A DNA stretch of 64,000 bases from Aurantimonas sp965217685 (GCA_965217685.1 CBDCIZ010000003.1:4464001-4528000); one strand, 5' to 3'. Shown: positions 1 to 8,814, counted from the stretch's first letter. A program made the numbers and translations. The notes: a model not told the origin generated them from the letters alone.

Positions 1-2
1 TC

Positions 3-1538
3 GCTCACACCATCCGGAACATCGTGCTGCCGGAGCGGCGCGAGCGCGACTTCCACGTGGCCGTCGCGGCGGTCGGCAACCGGCTGACGGCGCTCAGGAT
101 CGCCCTTGCGGGCATCGAGCAACGAGCCCGTGTCGACCCGGACGCCGCCGGCGAGATCGTGGAGCTCGAGGGCCAGGTCAAGGACGCGATCCTGATCGCC
201 GAGGGCAATCTGCCGATAAGGGCACCGGACGACGCCAGCGATGCGGAACGCCGCGACATGGTGGTGGCGCTGTTCGACCTGCAGCTCGCGGCCGAAAGCG
301 CGATCTTCGTCAGCTTCGAGGAACATGCGACGCCGGCGACGGGCACCGAGAGGGGGGCCGAGAGCGACCTCGACAAGGCGGCCAGAGCCGGCCGGCGCAT
401 CGAGCGCGCCTGGGCCGCGGTCAAGTCAACGGAAGCCGAGCTTTCGGCTACGGTCTTCCATGGCGAGATGGCGCCGCCCATGGCCCCTGCGACCAAGGAT
501 TCGGACGGGCTGTTCGGCGATCCGGCGCTCAAGCTTGCGATTCAGGTCACCCTCGCCGCGGCGATCGCCATGGTGGGGGGTCTGTGGCTTTCGGAAACCC
601 GTTGGTTCTGGGCGATCCTCACCGCATTCCTGGTCTTCACCAACACCCAGTCGAGGGGCGACGCGGCAATCCGGGCGCTGGCCCGCGCCTTCGGCACGCT
701 GTTCGGCATCGTCGTCGGCATCGGGCTCGCGACGGTGCTGGCCGGCCATTACGCGATCTCGGGGGTGCTGATCGTCGCCTTCGTCTTCATCGGCTTTTAT
801 TACCTGCAGCTCTCCTACGCGGTGCTCACCTTCTTCGTGACGCTCGTCGTTTCACTGCTCTACGGTCTGCTCGGCGAGTTCACGCCCGCTCTTCTCGTTT
901 TGCGTCTGGAAGAGACGCTGATCGGCTCGGCGGCCGGCATCTTCATCAGCTTCGTGGTGTTTCCACGCTCGACGAGTGCCGCCGCCGGTTCGGCGGTCGA
1001 CGCCTATTTCGCGGCCTTCGACGCGCTCCTGGGAAGCGCGCTGGACAATCTGAAGACAGGAGCCCATGGCGGGCTGATCATCAAGGCGCGGGCGATCGAC
1101 AAACGCTTCGATGAGCTGAGCCTCGCGGCACGGCCGCTGGGCTCCAACTGGCAGCTGGTGCGTCGGCCGGGTCAGGTACGGCGGACGCTGATACGGTTTC
1201 GCGGCGCCGCGCACTGGGCGCATATTCTCGCCCAGACGATGCGCAACCGGCCGGACGATGCGGCCCATGACGCCGAGATCGAGGGCAGCCTCGAAAGATT
1301 GCGAAACACGGTGGCCGCGTCGCGGCGGAACGGCGAACGCTTCTTCGCCCGCGAGGGCGCGTTTTTAGGGCGCGCGCCAAGCGAAGCCGTGCATCTGCCG
1401 GATTTCGTCGACGATCGGGAGGACCCGCGCTTCGCTATCGCCGTCCTGACCCACATCTTCGATCGCACCGGTGGGGACGACCGTCAGATGCACCCATCGT
1501 CGTCGCGGGAAAAGCAGTTCTGCCTTGCGTCGCGATAG
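3..1538 (+). CDS. FUSC-family inner-membrane protein, C-terminal part (5' end outside the window)
   Basis: The frame is open from the first bases of the window, so the true start lies upstream; the GTG at base 24 is internal. A soluble, charged N-terminal part is followed, from about residue 165, by a cluster of hydrophobic segments and the stretch FLVFTNTQSRGDAAIRALAR. This is the pattern of the FUSC (fusaric acid resistance / aromatic acid exporter) family, whose members are thought to export aromatic acids or stabilise the membrane. A soluble C-terminal tail of roughly 180 residues follows the last membrane segment. It converges on the polysaccharide export gene with a 41-base gap. The substrate cannot be told from sequence. 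Confidence 0.75.
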   Translation, partial: AHTIRNIVLPERRERDFHVAVAAVGNRLTALRIALAGIEQRARVDPDAAGEIVELEGQVKDAILIAEGNLPIRAPDDASDAERRDMVVALFDLQLAAESAIFVSFEEHATPATGTERGAESDLDKAARAGRRIERAWAAVKSTEAELSATVFHGEMAPPMAPATKDSDGLFGDPALKLAIQVTLAAAIAMVGGLWLSETRWFWAILTAFLVFTNTQSRGDAAIRALARAFGTLFGIVVGIGLATVLAGHYAISGVLIVAFVFIGFYYLQLSYAVLTFFVTLVVSLLYGLLGEFTPALLVLRLEETLIGSAAGIFISFVVFPRSTSAAAGSAVDAYFAAFDALLGSALDNLKTGAHGGLIIKARAIDKRFDELSLAARPLGSNWQLVRRPGQVRRTLIRFRGAAHWAHILAQTMRNRPDDAAHDAEIEGSLERLRNTVAASRRNGERFFAREGAFLGRAPSEAVHLPDFVDDREDPRFAIAVLTHIFDRTGGDDRQMHPSSSREKQFCLASR

Positions 1539-1579
1539 CGCCCCCGAAACGCCCGAGGCAATGCCGTCAATATCCGCCG

Positions 1580-2770
1580 TCAAAGCCTCGCGACTGTTGC
1601 CGCCGACGACGTGACGTTCAACGGCCCGGTGAGGATCGACAGGAACTTCTGGAAATCGACGAAGGGATGGCGCGACAGATAGATCACGTCGCGGTTCTTC
1701 ACCGCGAAGTTCTGGCCGGCGAAGAGACTGTCCGGACCATCCATGATGATCCGGTAGACCAACGGATAACGGCCATACTGATCGGGCTGCATTCCCTTGC
1801 GCACCATCTGGTCGAACCGCTGGGGACCAAGCAGACGCCGAACCACTTCCGGCTCTTCGTGGCGGAAGATGAAGTAACCCTTCGCGTCGGCGCGATCGTC
1901 GCGGCCGCCGCCGGCCAGCGCCACGGCCTCGATCAAGCTGAGGTCGTTGGAGCCGAACGGAATACGGCTGTTCTGCGCGGTCTCTCCGAGAATCGTGAAG
2001 GTCCGCGGGTCCTGGGTCACGAAGATATCGTCGCCCGGACGGACATGGATGTCTTCGGAGGGATGCTCGATGATCGACTTGAGAAGGACCGTCTGCGTGC
2101 GGTTGCCACGCGTCAGGGTGACATAGGTCTCGTAAGGCGGAGCCGTCGGACCGCCGGCCTTGGCGATGACTTCGGTGACCTGGTCGCCGTTCAGATTGAG
2201 CGGGATCAGGCCGGAGGCGCCGACCGCACCCGAGACCGTGACGGCCCGCGACTGGGTGCTGACGGTCGTGACGACGACATCCGGCTCGACGGCCTTGCCC
2301 TTGAGCGCCGCAAGAATGGTCTGGCGCACCTGCTCGAGCGTGCGTCCGGCGAATTTCAGGTTGCCGACATAGGGGATCGCGGCGCGACCGTCCGGCTGGA
2401 CGACGACGCGCACGGCGGTCTGCTTGTTCTGCTGGGTCGAGAAGAGGCCGTCGACGCCCGCCTCGAAAATCGTCACGAGAAGTTCGTCGCCGACGCCGAT
2501 GACGGCGAGATTGCCGCTGTCGCCGAAGCCGAACGTCTTGTTGAAAGGCGAAGGCTGATACTGCGAAACGATCCGCGCGGTCGTGGCGTTCACGTCGATG
2601 ACCTCGAAGACCGAGGCCCCGGCATCACGCCGCTCCGTGGCGGAACGCCCGCCCGCATCGACGATTTCGCTGGTAAGAGGACCGCTGGAGGGGACGATCT
2701 GGCAACCGCCCAGCGCCGCGATCAGCGCCAATGCGGAGACTCTCGGCGTCGCGGTCCATCGAAGCATCAT
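1580..2770 (-). CDS. Wza/BexD-type polysaccharide export lipoprotein
   Basis: This is a probable outer-membrane channel or periplasmic export protein for a surface polysaccharide. From the ATG chosen here the N-terminus is MMLRWTATPR, then a hydrophobic stretch and the lipobox LGGC, giving a lipoprotein signal with Cys about 23 residues in. It is followed by the Poly_export region (GVGDELLVTIFEAG) and SLBB-like repeats (VTVSGAVGASGLIPL, FTILGETAQNSRIPF). The open frame extends 13 codons further upstream, but those residues would precede the signal peptide. It is transcribed in the same direction as the KpsS-like and LtaS-like genes, about 180 bases downstream of them, so all three may serve one capsule system. 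Confidence 0.88.
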   Translation of the reverse strand: MMLRWTATPRVSALALIAALGGCQIVPSSGPLTSEIVDAGGRSATERRDAGASVFEVIDVNATTARIVSQYQPSPFNKTFGFGDSGNLAVIGVGDELLVTIFEAGVDGLFSTQQNKQTAVRVVVQPDGRAAIPYVGNLKFAGRTLEQVRQTILAALKGKAVEPDVVVTTVSTQSRAVTVSGAVGASGLIPLNLNGDQVTEVIAKAGGPTAPPYETYVTLTRGNRTQTVLLKSIIEHPSEDIHVRPGDDIFVTQDPRTFTILGETAQNSRIPFGSNDLSLIEAVALAGGGRDDRADAKGYFIFRHEEPEVVRRLLGPQRFDQMVRKGMQPDQYGRYPLVYRIIMDGPDSLFAGQNFAVKNRDVIYLSRHPFVDFQKFLSILTGPLNVTSSAATVARL

Positions 2771-2949
2771 GAGGCAACCATATTCCTGTTTACCGGCATC
2801 CATCACCAAATTGGGCGACGGAAGCGATCATCGTCTTATGCGGTCGGCCGCGTTAAAACATCCTTCGTCGCTCGGGATCGTGGCGCTACGACGCGTTTCG
2901 GGATGCGAGTGTGACCTCGGCGCATCGCTGTTGCTTCGCCGTGACGTCG

Positions 2950-4245
2950 TCACGCAATCTTCTGCGGGCGCTTGCGCGGCGGAACGGCGACGAAGGCGCC
3001 CGGCACGTTGACACGGCGCGCTTCTATTCGCGCCGCGAGGTTGGCCGCCGCATCCTCGATTCCCGCGCGGTCGAAGACATCGCCGCGGATCTGCAGGGCG
3101 GCCGCAAGAAGCCGGACGAAGTCCCCGCAAAGCGCCGCGTCCGGTGCCTTCGGCTCGCTCCAGAAATCGGCGAGCGGGCGGCGATCGGTCAGGCCGTCGA
3201 TGTCGTAGAGCGCAACGCCGAGCGTCTTGACCGGCCGCCCTGCCCGAACCGCCTGGAAGCCGACGGTGGAATTCACCGTCACCACGCCGGAGGACGCCGC
3301 GATCAGGGCGTCGAGCGCGCCGCCGTCGATGAAATGAACCCGCTCCGAAAGACCGCGCGCGGCCGCTGCTTCCGCAATCCGCTTCGGCCAGGCGCGCAGG
3401 CCGTTGTCGAGTGGATGAAGCTTGAAGAGAAGTTCGGTGCCGGCCGGCGCATCCTTTGCGAAGCTGTCGAGGACAACTTCGACGGATTGAAGGAGGCTAC
3501 GAAACGGCGAGTGCGCCCTGATCTGGAAGTCGGTCTCCAGTTGCAACGGAAACAGGAAAAAGCGCTTGCGGCCATTGGTCATGCGGCGTTCGACCCGAAG
3601 GGCGTCGCAAGCGCGGCGCCTGGTGCGGCTGAGCCGCAGGAGCCAGCCGGCATATTCCGCCAGGGGATGGTCGAGCGCGTGCCAGCGGTAATGCGGGAAG
3701 ACGAACCACCCGAAGACGTTCGGCAAATTGTAGAGGAGGTCGAAGACCGATTCGCCGAAAAACGTATGGCCGTAGAGCGGAGTGAAGTCCGGCTCGGGCA
3801 GGCCGGCGGCGGCGGAATGGATCGTCTGCGGATCGGCCGGGAAATGCGAGTTGCAGCCACTGCCGCCCTGCTCGACCGTCAGCCAGTCGGGCCGAAAGTA
3901 GCCCATATCGACGGCATAGACGGGAAGGCCGCGTCGCGCTGCTGCGGCGACGGCCGGGCGATGCACGGGACGCTCCTCGCCGAGAAGCAGGACGTCGGTA
4001 ACCCGCTCCTTGTCGATGAAGCGCTCGATGAAGGCCGGCAGATCCGCAAGGCGACCACGGTAGCTGGTCGCGCCGGGCCGACGCCAGAAAATCCAGTCGC
4101 CGACATTGAAATTGAGCCGCAGACACCGGTGTCCGGCCGCTTCGAGACGATCGGCGGTGCGCGCGAAGAGCGGCGAGGCGTGGCCCTGAAGAAAGAGGAA
4201 CGTCCGACGGTCGGGCGATCCGTTCGCCGACGGATCACGGCTCAT
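2950..4245 (-). CDS. KpsS/LipB-like capsule polysaccharide biosynthesis protein
   Basis: This 431-residue protein opens, after a short polar leader, with FLFLQGHASPLFARTADRLE. KpsS-type capsule proteins begin the same way; they are beta-Kdo transferases that build the phospholipid-linked oligo-Kdo primer of group 2 capsules. Further family signals are LRLNFNVGDWIFW, the segment around GKRFFLFPLQLETDFQIR and the C-terminal VTVNSTVGFQAVRAGRPVK. No KpsC partner, KpsM, KpsT or KpsE is visible in the window. Its start ATG overlaps the stop of the upstream LtaS-like gene by four bases, so the two are translationally coupled. The product is likely cytoplasmic and membrane-associated. Kdo transfer is inferred from the family. 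Confidence 0.82.
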   Translation of the reverse strand: MSRDPSANGSPDRRTFLFLQGHASPLFARTADRLEAAGHRCLRLNFNVGDWIFWRRPGATSYRGRLADLPAFIERFIDKERVTDVLLLGEERPVHRPAVAAAARRGLPVYAVDMGYFRPDWLTVEQGGSGCNSHFPADPQTIHSAAAGLPEPDFTPLYGHTFFGESVFDLLYNLPNVFGWFVFPHYRWHALDHPLAEYAGWLLRLSRTRRRACDALRVERRMTNGRKRFFLFPLQLETDFQIRAHSPFRSLLQSVEVVLDSFAKDAPAGTELLFKLHPLDNGLRAWPKRIAEAAAARGLSERVHFIDGGALDALIAASSGVVTVNSTVGFQAVRAGRPVKTLGVALYDIDGLTDRRPLADFWSEPKAPDAALCGDFVRLLAAALQIRGDVFDRAGIEDAAANLAARIEARRVNVPGAFVAVPPRKRPQKIA

Positions 4246-5879
4246 ACGCGCTGGGGCCCGACCGACAGATCGAAGGTCGGCGCGGACGGCATTTCAATAC
4301 CGTGGACACGCGTGACGAGATCCGAAATCAGGTTCCACGGACTTTTCTCGCGCTCGGCGCGCGCGATCGGCGCCCGCGCAGCGGCTCTTGCCAGAGGCAC
4401 CACCAGATAGTCGGTGCGATGATCGGGGAACGGATCGGCGAAGGATTTCAGGATCGGAACGTGGTCGCCGTAGAACAACAGCCAGACCGGCCGCTCCAGC
4501 CGATCGAGCTCTTTCGCCAGATGGCCGAGCGCGGCATCGGACCGTCCGAGAATGCCGAGATAGATGTCGAGCGCCGTTTTGGCATCGCCAAATCTTCCTG
4601 GCAGCCAGGGTCCGTGGTTTTCCATCGAGGCGGCGAAAATGAACTGCCCCTTGTCGCTTGCACAGCTGTCGGACAGCGTCAGCACGCGGTCGGCGAGCTT
4701 GCGGTCGGTGACGTAGTGTCCGTCGACCCGGTGGTCGTGATCGAACGCGTCCAGCATCGTCAGCGTCTCGAAACCGAGGTGCGGCATCGCCCGATGCCTG
4801 GCGAAGAACTTGCGGTCATAGGGATGAACGAAGTGCGTCGACCAGCCGTGCCGACGGAACCAGTTGGGCCAGGCCACCTCGGAGTAATCCTTGGCGCGCA
4901 GATAGGGATAGGAGGCGTCGGGACCGATCTGATCGGGCGAGAGGCCGCTCAGGACCGAAAACTCCGTGCGCAGCGTGTACCCGCCCTCGAAAACGCTGTG
5001 AAGACGTCCCCATTCCGTCGACCGCTGGCGCAGTTCGTCGAGATGCGGCAGCTCGATGTCGGAGACGCCGAAATGGCGCATGTCGACGAAGGATTCCGAT
5101 TGCCAGACGACACAGAGCGGCGGGCCTGCCTTTTCGCTCGATTCCCGGTCACCCTCGGTCGCAAAGCCTTCGGGATTCTGGACCGGCCGCGCGGGCGTCA
5201 TCTGGCGCTGCCGACCGAGCCACATCTGAAAGTGATAGGCGATGGCCGCGAACGTGCCGAGACGCATGACGATGGTGCGGATATCGTCGTGGCCGAACAC
5301 CCGCTGGACAGCCATCGACATGTTCAGGCGGTAGGGACGAATGAACAGCAAGAGGCCGGGCAGCGCGAGAAGGAAGACAAAACCCGAGATGTCGGCAAGC
5401 TGCATGGTCGCCGGCAGGATCGATGGCTCGAAGATCATGAACAGAGCGGTGGCTCCGAACACGTAGAGCGGCGCGGCGATCCAGAACACGACATTCAGCC
5501 AGGTCGCGTAGAAGATCTCCTTGTGCTTGAACACGTCGATGACGAGCGCAAGATCCGTGAACAGCAAGGGCTCGCGGATGAACTGGAACTTGGCCCGGGA
5601 GATGCCCGTAAAGATCACGAAGAAACTGATGGTGCCCGCCGCCGCATAGAGCGGACGCCACGAAAACGAGAAGAACAGGGCGAAGACCAAAAGCACGATC
5701 GGCAGCCGCAACACCTCGTCGCAGACAAGCTGCGACATCGTGCGCTTGCGGCGATATCGATCACGCGCGACCGGCGGCAGGCTGTATTGATCGGTCGCCA
5801 GAACGACAAACCAAGCGACAAGGAAACAGCCGATCGATAGAAAGAACGGATTGGAGACCGTCGCCAAGTGTATTTTCAT
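4242..5879 (-). CDS. LtaS-like sulfatase-fold phosphoglycerol (or phosphoethanolamine) transferase
   Basis: This 545-residue protein has about four to five membrane segments in the first 225 residues (for example near residues 10-30, 58-75, 80-95, 127-150 and 165-182), then an extracytoplasmic alkaline-phosphatase-fold domain. Active-site signals are WQSESFVD (Glu262, metal), GGYTLRTEF (Thr302, aligning with the LtaS nucleophile) and FYGDHVPIL (Asp and His metal ligands). Enzymes of this group transfer phosphoglycerol from phosphatidylglycerol to lipids or glycans. Coupling to the KpsS-like gene suggests it decorates the capsule or its lipid anchor, which is inference. The start is the first ATG after a GAGGG-like ribosome site. 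Confidence 0.82.
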   Translation of the reverse strand: MKIHLATVSNPFFLSIGCFLVAWFVVLATDQYSLPPVARDRYRRKRTMSQLVCDEVLRLPIVLLVFALFFSFSWRPLYAAAGTISFFVIFTGISRAKFQFIREPLLFTDLALVIDVFKHKEIFYATWLNVVFWIAAPLYVFGATALFMIFEPSILPATMQLADISGFVFLLALPGLLLFIRPYRLNMSMAVQRVFGHDDIRTIVMRLGTFAAIAYHFQMWLGRQRQMTPARPVQNPEGFATEGDRESSEKAGPPLCVVWQSESFVDMRHFGVSDIELPHLDELRQRSTEWGRLHSVFEGGYTLRTEFSVLSGLSPDQIGPDASYPYLRAKDYSEVAWPNWFRRHGWSTHFVHPYDRKFFARHRAMPHLGFETLTMLDAFDHDHRVDGHYVTDRKLADRVLTLSDSCASDKGQFIFAASMENHGPWLPGRFGDAKTALDIYLGILGRSDAALGHLAKELDRLERPVWLLFYGDHVPILKSFADPFPDHRTDYLVVPLARAAARAPIARAEREKSPWNLISDLVTRVHGIEMPSAPTFDLSVGPQRV

Positions 5880-6085
5880 CCCTCAAGACCGGCCCAAGCG
5901 ACCCGATACCCTGCGAAAACGAAGTCGAATCGTCGTACGAAACAACGCACTCCCATTGTATCGAGATACGCTATTGCATTGCACATTACGTTATTTCAAT
6001 AGCGGCGCATAGCTTCTTCCAAGCTGTGGCATTTTCGCATGGCGGGATCGGCAGCTCGCCTCCCTTTGAAAGATCGGGAACCCGC
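5880..6085. promoter_or_regulatory. AT-rich divergent intergenic region
   Basis: This 206-base gap separates the leftward LtaS-like/KpsS-like genes from the rightward SDR gene. Between 5958 and 6005 it is clearly richer in A and T than its surroundings (for example TATTGCATTGCACATTACG). Promoters for both directions would have to lie here. No -35/-10 pair or operator can be assigned with confidence. Confidence 0.4.
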
Positions 6086-6907
6086 ATGACCCACGTCATC
6101 GTGACCGGAGGCTCCAGCGGAATCGGAGCCGCCATCGCCGAAATCTATGCCGGGACGGGTGCCGATATCTCGCTGCTGGCCCGCCGCGAGTCGCTTCTGA
6201 CACTTGCGGTCGAGCGGATGCGGACGCGTGCTAGCGTCGGCGGGACTGTCCGCGGCGTGTGTGTAGATGTCGCCGATGCGGGGGCTTTGACGCAGGCGAT
6301 GTCGGCCTGCGAGGCGGCGCTTGGCCCCTGCGACGTGCTGGTCACGGCTGCGGGCATCGTGAATCCGGGACGCTTCGACAGGGTCGGCTCCGACTCATCG
6401 GACGCCCAGATTGCCGTCAATCTCATGGGCACGATGAACGCCGTCCGTGCCGTCTATCCGGGCATGATTGCCCGCGGCGCGGGACGGATCCTGATGATCT
6501 CGTCGGGCGCCGGGCTCGTCGGGCTTTACGGCTATGCCGGCTATTGCGCCTCGAAATTCGCCGTCACCGGCTTTGCCGAAGCGTTGCGGCTGGAGGCCAG
6601 ACCTCACGGTGTCTCCGTGTCGATCTGCTTTCCGCCGGACACCGATACACCGCAGCTGACCGCCGAGCGCCCGCTGCGACCTGAGGAAGCGACGGCGATC
6701 GTCGGCAAGGCGAAACCAATGCGCGCCACGGCCGTAGCCGAAGCAGCGGTGACAGGAGTCGAAAGGGGCCGGTTCGCGATCTATCCGAACCGCGAGATGC
6801 AGTTGCTCGGCCGGTTCGGATCGCTAGCGATGCCGTCGCTGAGAAGACTGTTCGACGCCAGGATTCGACGGGTGCGGGTGCGCGGAGACGGCGCACGGGG
6901 CGGTTGA
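6086..6907 (+). CDS. SDR-family reductase resembling 3-ketosphinganine reductase
   Basis: This is a short-chain dehydrogenase of 273 residues from the ATG chosen here. The NAD(P)-binding motif TGGSSGIG is at residues 7-14, the AAG motif of the SDR core follows, then the catalytic Ser in LMISSGAG and the YCASK motif carrying the catalytic Tyr and Lys. The post-catalytic segment ICFPPDTDTPQL is characteristic of 3-ketodihydrosphingosine reductases, which reduce 3-ketosphinganine to sphinganine. An upstream in-frame ATG at 6026 would add 20 residues before the beta-alpha-beta motif and is less likely. No serine palmitoyltransferase is visible nearby, so the substrate could be another 3-keto lipid. 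Confidence 0.8.
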   Translation: MTHVIVTGGSSGIGAAIAEIYAGTGADISLLARRESLLTLAVERMRTRASVGGTVRGVCVDVADAGALTQAMSACEAALGPCDVLVTAAGIVNPGRFDRVGSDSSDAQIAVNLMGTMNAVRAVYPGMIARGAGRILMISSGAGLVGLYGYAGYCASKFAVTGFAEALRLEARPHGVSVSICFPPDTDTPQLTAERPLRPEEATAIVGKAKPMRATAVAEAAVTGVERGRFAIYPNREMQLLGRFGSLAMPSLRRLFDARIRRVRVRGDGARGG

Positions 6908-6927
6908 TGGAGGCACAGAGCGGCATT

Positions 6928-6968
6928 CGCCCCGGTTTGCCGCCCCCGGTTTGCCGCCCCCGGTTTGC
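6928..6968. repeat. Short tandem repeat, about three copies of a 14-base unit
   Basis: The unit CGCCCCCGGTTTGC occurs twice exactly (6941-6954 and 6955-6968) and is preceded by a 13-base copy lacking one C. It lies between the SDR stop and the gamma-glutamyltransferase remnant. Slipped-strand expansion is the simplest explanation. Confidence 0.85.
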
Positions 6969-6993
6969 AGGTGCGTTGTTGGTCCGTTCGAGG

Positions 6994-7308
6994 CTACCTT
7001 GCGATGGCGTAGGCCTGCATGAGGCGCGGGGTCGCCGCGGCCTTGAGCATGCCGTCCTTTTCGCGGGCGATGGCGACGAGGCGTCCGATTGTCCATTCCG
7101 GCGCGACCTCCAGATCATGGCCGCGGCGCTTCAGATCGTCGAGCACGTCTTTGCCGAAGCTTGTCTCGATGACGAGATGGCCCGGCTTTCTGGAGCGCGG
7201 ATAGAACGAGCTGGGGAAATGGGTCGTGTGACTCATCGGCAGGTCGATCGCCTCCTGCAGGTTCAGCCCGTGATGGACCGCGCGCAGGAAGAGGCAACTG
7301 TATTTCAG
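6994..7308 (-). pseudogene. C-terminal remnant of gamma-glutamyltransferase
   Basis: About 98 codons at the 3' end of a gamma-glutamyltransferase gene remain. Recognisable family segments are HHGLNLQEAIDLP, HTTHFPSSFYPR, LEVAPEWTIGRLVAIAR and the terminal LMQAYAIAR. The catalytic threonine region and the entire large subunit are missing. The reading frame stays open upstream, but the protein ceases to resemble the family near base 7300, where IS110-type sequence begins in another frame. It is therefore a broken gene, probably truncated by that insertion. The intact enzyme would cleave gamma-glutamyl bonds such as in glutathione. Confidence 0.8.
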
Positions 7309-7620
7309 GCGAAGGTTTTTCGGTCTCCCTGCATGGCGTTGAGGATCGTAAGAAGTTTTCGGGCGTCGGCTCGATGACGCTTCTCGAGTGCCCGCAGTTC
7401 GACGAGCTGGTCGCGTCGTCGCGCCAAGGCCGTTAGCCGTTCGCGCTCCCCGGAAGGCGCCGGGTTGGGGATGGGACGAAGCATCGTGCCGTACTCGGAC
7501 AAGCTCGGGCATCGATCCGGTCGGTCTTGGCCAGACACCCGCGCGCCCGCGCAACTCGTCAAAGCAGTGAGCCAGGAGTGGATTGAGCCGACACAGGAAC
7601 CGGGCGGCGGCGGCGGGGTT
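7309..7620 (-). mobile_element. IS110-family transposase remnant, frameshifted
   Basis: On the minus strand one frame reads CLAKTDRIDAR, the hallmark of the IS110-family DEDD transposase N-terminal domain. About ten codons later the match moves to another frame with LRPIPNPAPSGERERL, RRDQLVELRALEKRH and further coiled-coil-like residues, again typical of IS110. The gene is both truncated and frameshifted, so it is inactive. Neither end of the element can be placed. It abuts the broken gamma-glutamyltransferase on one side and the YqaA gene on the other. Confidence 0.75.
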
Positions 7621-7622
7621 GC

Positions 7623-8078
7623 CTAAAACGCCATCACGCCGGCCGCGACCACCAGATAACGCACCAGCTTGCCGAGGCCGACGAGGACCGCGAACGGGCC
7701 GATCGGCACGCGCGCGATGCCGGCGACGACGGTGAAGGCGTCGCCGATCACTGGCGCCCAGGCGAAAAGCAGGCACCAGGTGCCATAGCGTCGGAAGATC
7801 CGCGCGTATCGTTCGATGGCGGCCGGCTTCACCGGAAACCATCGAGCGTCGCGGTATGCGTAGAGGAAGCGGCCGCAGGCCCAGTTGACGACCGATCCCA
7901 GCGTGTTGCCGAGGGTGGCGGCGGCGATAAACAGCCAGGGATCGACCCGATGTTCGACCAACAGGGCAAGCAGTAGGAGTTCCGAGCCGCCCGGAAGCAG
8001 CGTCGCGGCCAGGAAGGCCGTCAGGAAAAGCGCGAGAAGGGAAGCGGCAGCCGTCATCTTCGCCTTGGTAGCCGCCAA
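7623..8078 (-). CDS. YqaA-family (VTT/DedA-like) inner-membrane protein
   Basis: This 151-residue protein has several hydrophobic segments. The sequence TLLPGGSELLLLALL near residue 27, the TLGNTLGSVVNWACGR segment and the FAWAPVIGDAFTVVAGIAR segment identify the small YqaA branch of the VTT (SNARE-associated Golgi) superfamily. Larger relatives of DedA type act in lipid carrier transport and membrane homeostasis; the role of YqaA itself is not established. The first ATG gives the expected N-terminus. It lies directly beside the IS110 debris, with 2 bases between them, but appears intact. Confidence 0.82.
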   Translation of the reverse strand: MAATKAKMTAAASLLALFLTAFLAATLLPGGSELLLLALLVEHRVDPWLFIAAATLGNTLGSVVNWACGRFLYAYRDARWFPVKPAAIERYARIFRRYGTWCLLFAWAPVIGDAFTVVAGIARVPIGPFAVLVGLGKLVRYLVVAAGVMAF

Positions 8079-8264
8079 GCCGAATATGCGCCACGGCCCA
8101 AGGATTGCCGGACGCCGACAGCCAAGCCATCGATTGCAAAACGCGAAATAACCTGCAAACAGGTCGGCGTGATCTGCCCGTTTTCAATGTTACAAGAAGA
8201 TTTCCCGGACGTCGGGGGCCGCCGGCGAGCCATCACCGGCCTGCGCTCAGGTGCCGGCCGGTGC

Positions 8265-8405
8265 TCAGGGCGTCGGCTGGGCCTTGGCCTCGATCGTCCC
8301 ACCGGTCTCTGACGGGCCGCTGGTGAGATACCAGACGCTGCCCATGACGAGCGCGACAAGCAACCCGAGAACGGTCAGATTGCGTATGATGTATGTGTTT
8401 TCCAT
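8265..8405 (-). CDS. Small single-pass membrane protein, 46 residues
   Basis: From the ATG at 8405 this reads MENTYIIRNLTVLGLLVALV and then a short polar tail ending in KAQPTP. There is one clear transmembrane segment at about residues 10-28 and a Ser/Gly/Thr-rich outer tail. GCAGGAAT just upstream is an acceptable ribosome-binding site. A longer in-frame start exists at 8531, but its extra residues are Arg-rich and unlike a coding N-terminus. The function is unknown. Confidence 0.5.
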   Translation of the reverse strand: MENTYIIRNLTVLGLLVALVMGSVWYLTSGPSETGGTIEAKAQPTP

Positions 8406-8487
8406 ATTCCTGCCCAACATCACGTCCCTGTGAGCCAGATAGGCGCAAGGCCGGCCTTCCGCAAGCACGACGACGACGCCGGATCGC

Positions 8488-8811
8488 TTACCAATCGGCC
8501 TTCTGAAACTGCAGGGTGCGCTCGTAGGCAACGCCCTCCTTGAAGGCCTGATGCTCGACGCTTCCCCTGCGAAACGGATTGGTCATCTCCGCCTTCGGGT
8601 CTTTTGCGACCGAGCGACCGCTGCTCCAGGCCTTTCGCTCGCGCTGCGCATCGACCAGAGCACGCGCCAGATCGGCAATCCGCTCCGCCATCGGATCGGC
8701 CGCCCGATGCCGCTTCGCCCGCATTTCAGTGCGATCGAGCTTGTCATCAAACTGAATATGCATAGAATGCGCGGCTTCCGCCTCGTCTTCCTTACCTCGT
8801 CCTAAGATCAT
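8488..8811 (-). CDS. Conserved-looking small hypothetical protein, 107 residues
   Basis: This is a soluble, highly charged protein without membrane segments or recognised motifs. The central part (DPMAERIADLARALVDAQRE) looks helical, and the C-terminus ends VAYERTLQFQKADW. The ATG at 8811 has a GGGGAG-type site some 10 bases upstream; an internal Met at about codon 17 is an alternative start. I do not recognise the family. The coding call rests on open-frame length and natural residue composition compared with the other frames. Confidence 0.45.
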   Translation of the reverse strand: MILGRGKEDEAEAAHSMHIQFDDKLDRTEMRAKRHRAADPMAERIADLARALVDAQRERKAWSSGRSVAKDPKAEMTNPFRRGSVEHQAFKEGVAYERTLQFQKADW

Positions 8812-8814
8812 CAC

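Noticed and set aside
1667..2914. Long plus-strand open frame opposite the polysaccharide export gene
   Set aside because: It is Arg/Asp/Gly/His-rich with no family motifs and lies antisense to a clear lipoprotein gene; high GC keeps such frames open.
2911..4410. 500-codon plus-strand open frame opposite the KpsS-like gene
   Set aside because: Composition is typical of a GC-rich antisense shadow, while the minus strand has clear KpsS motifs.
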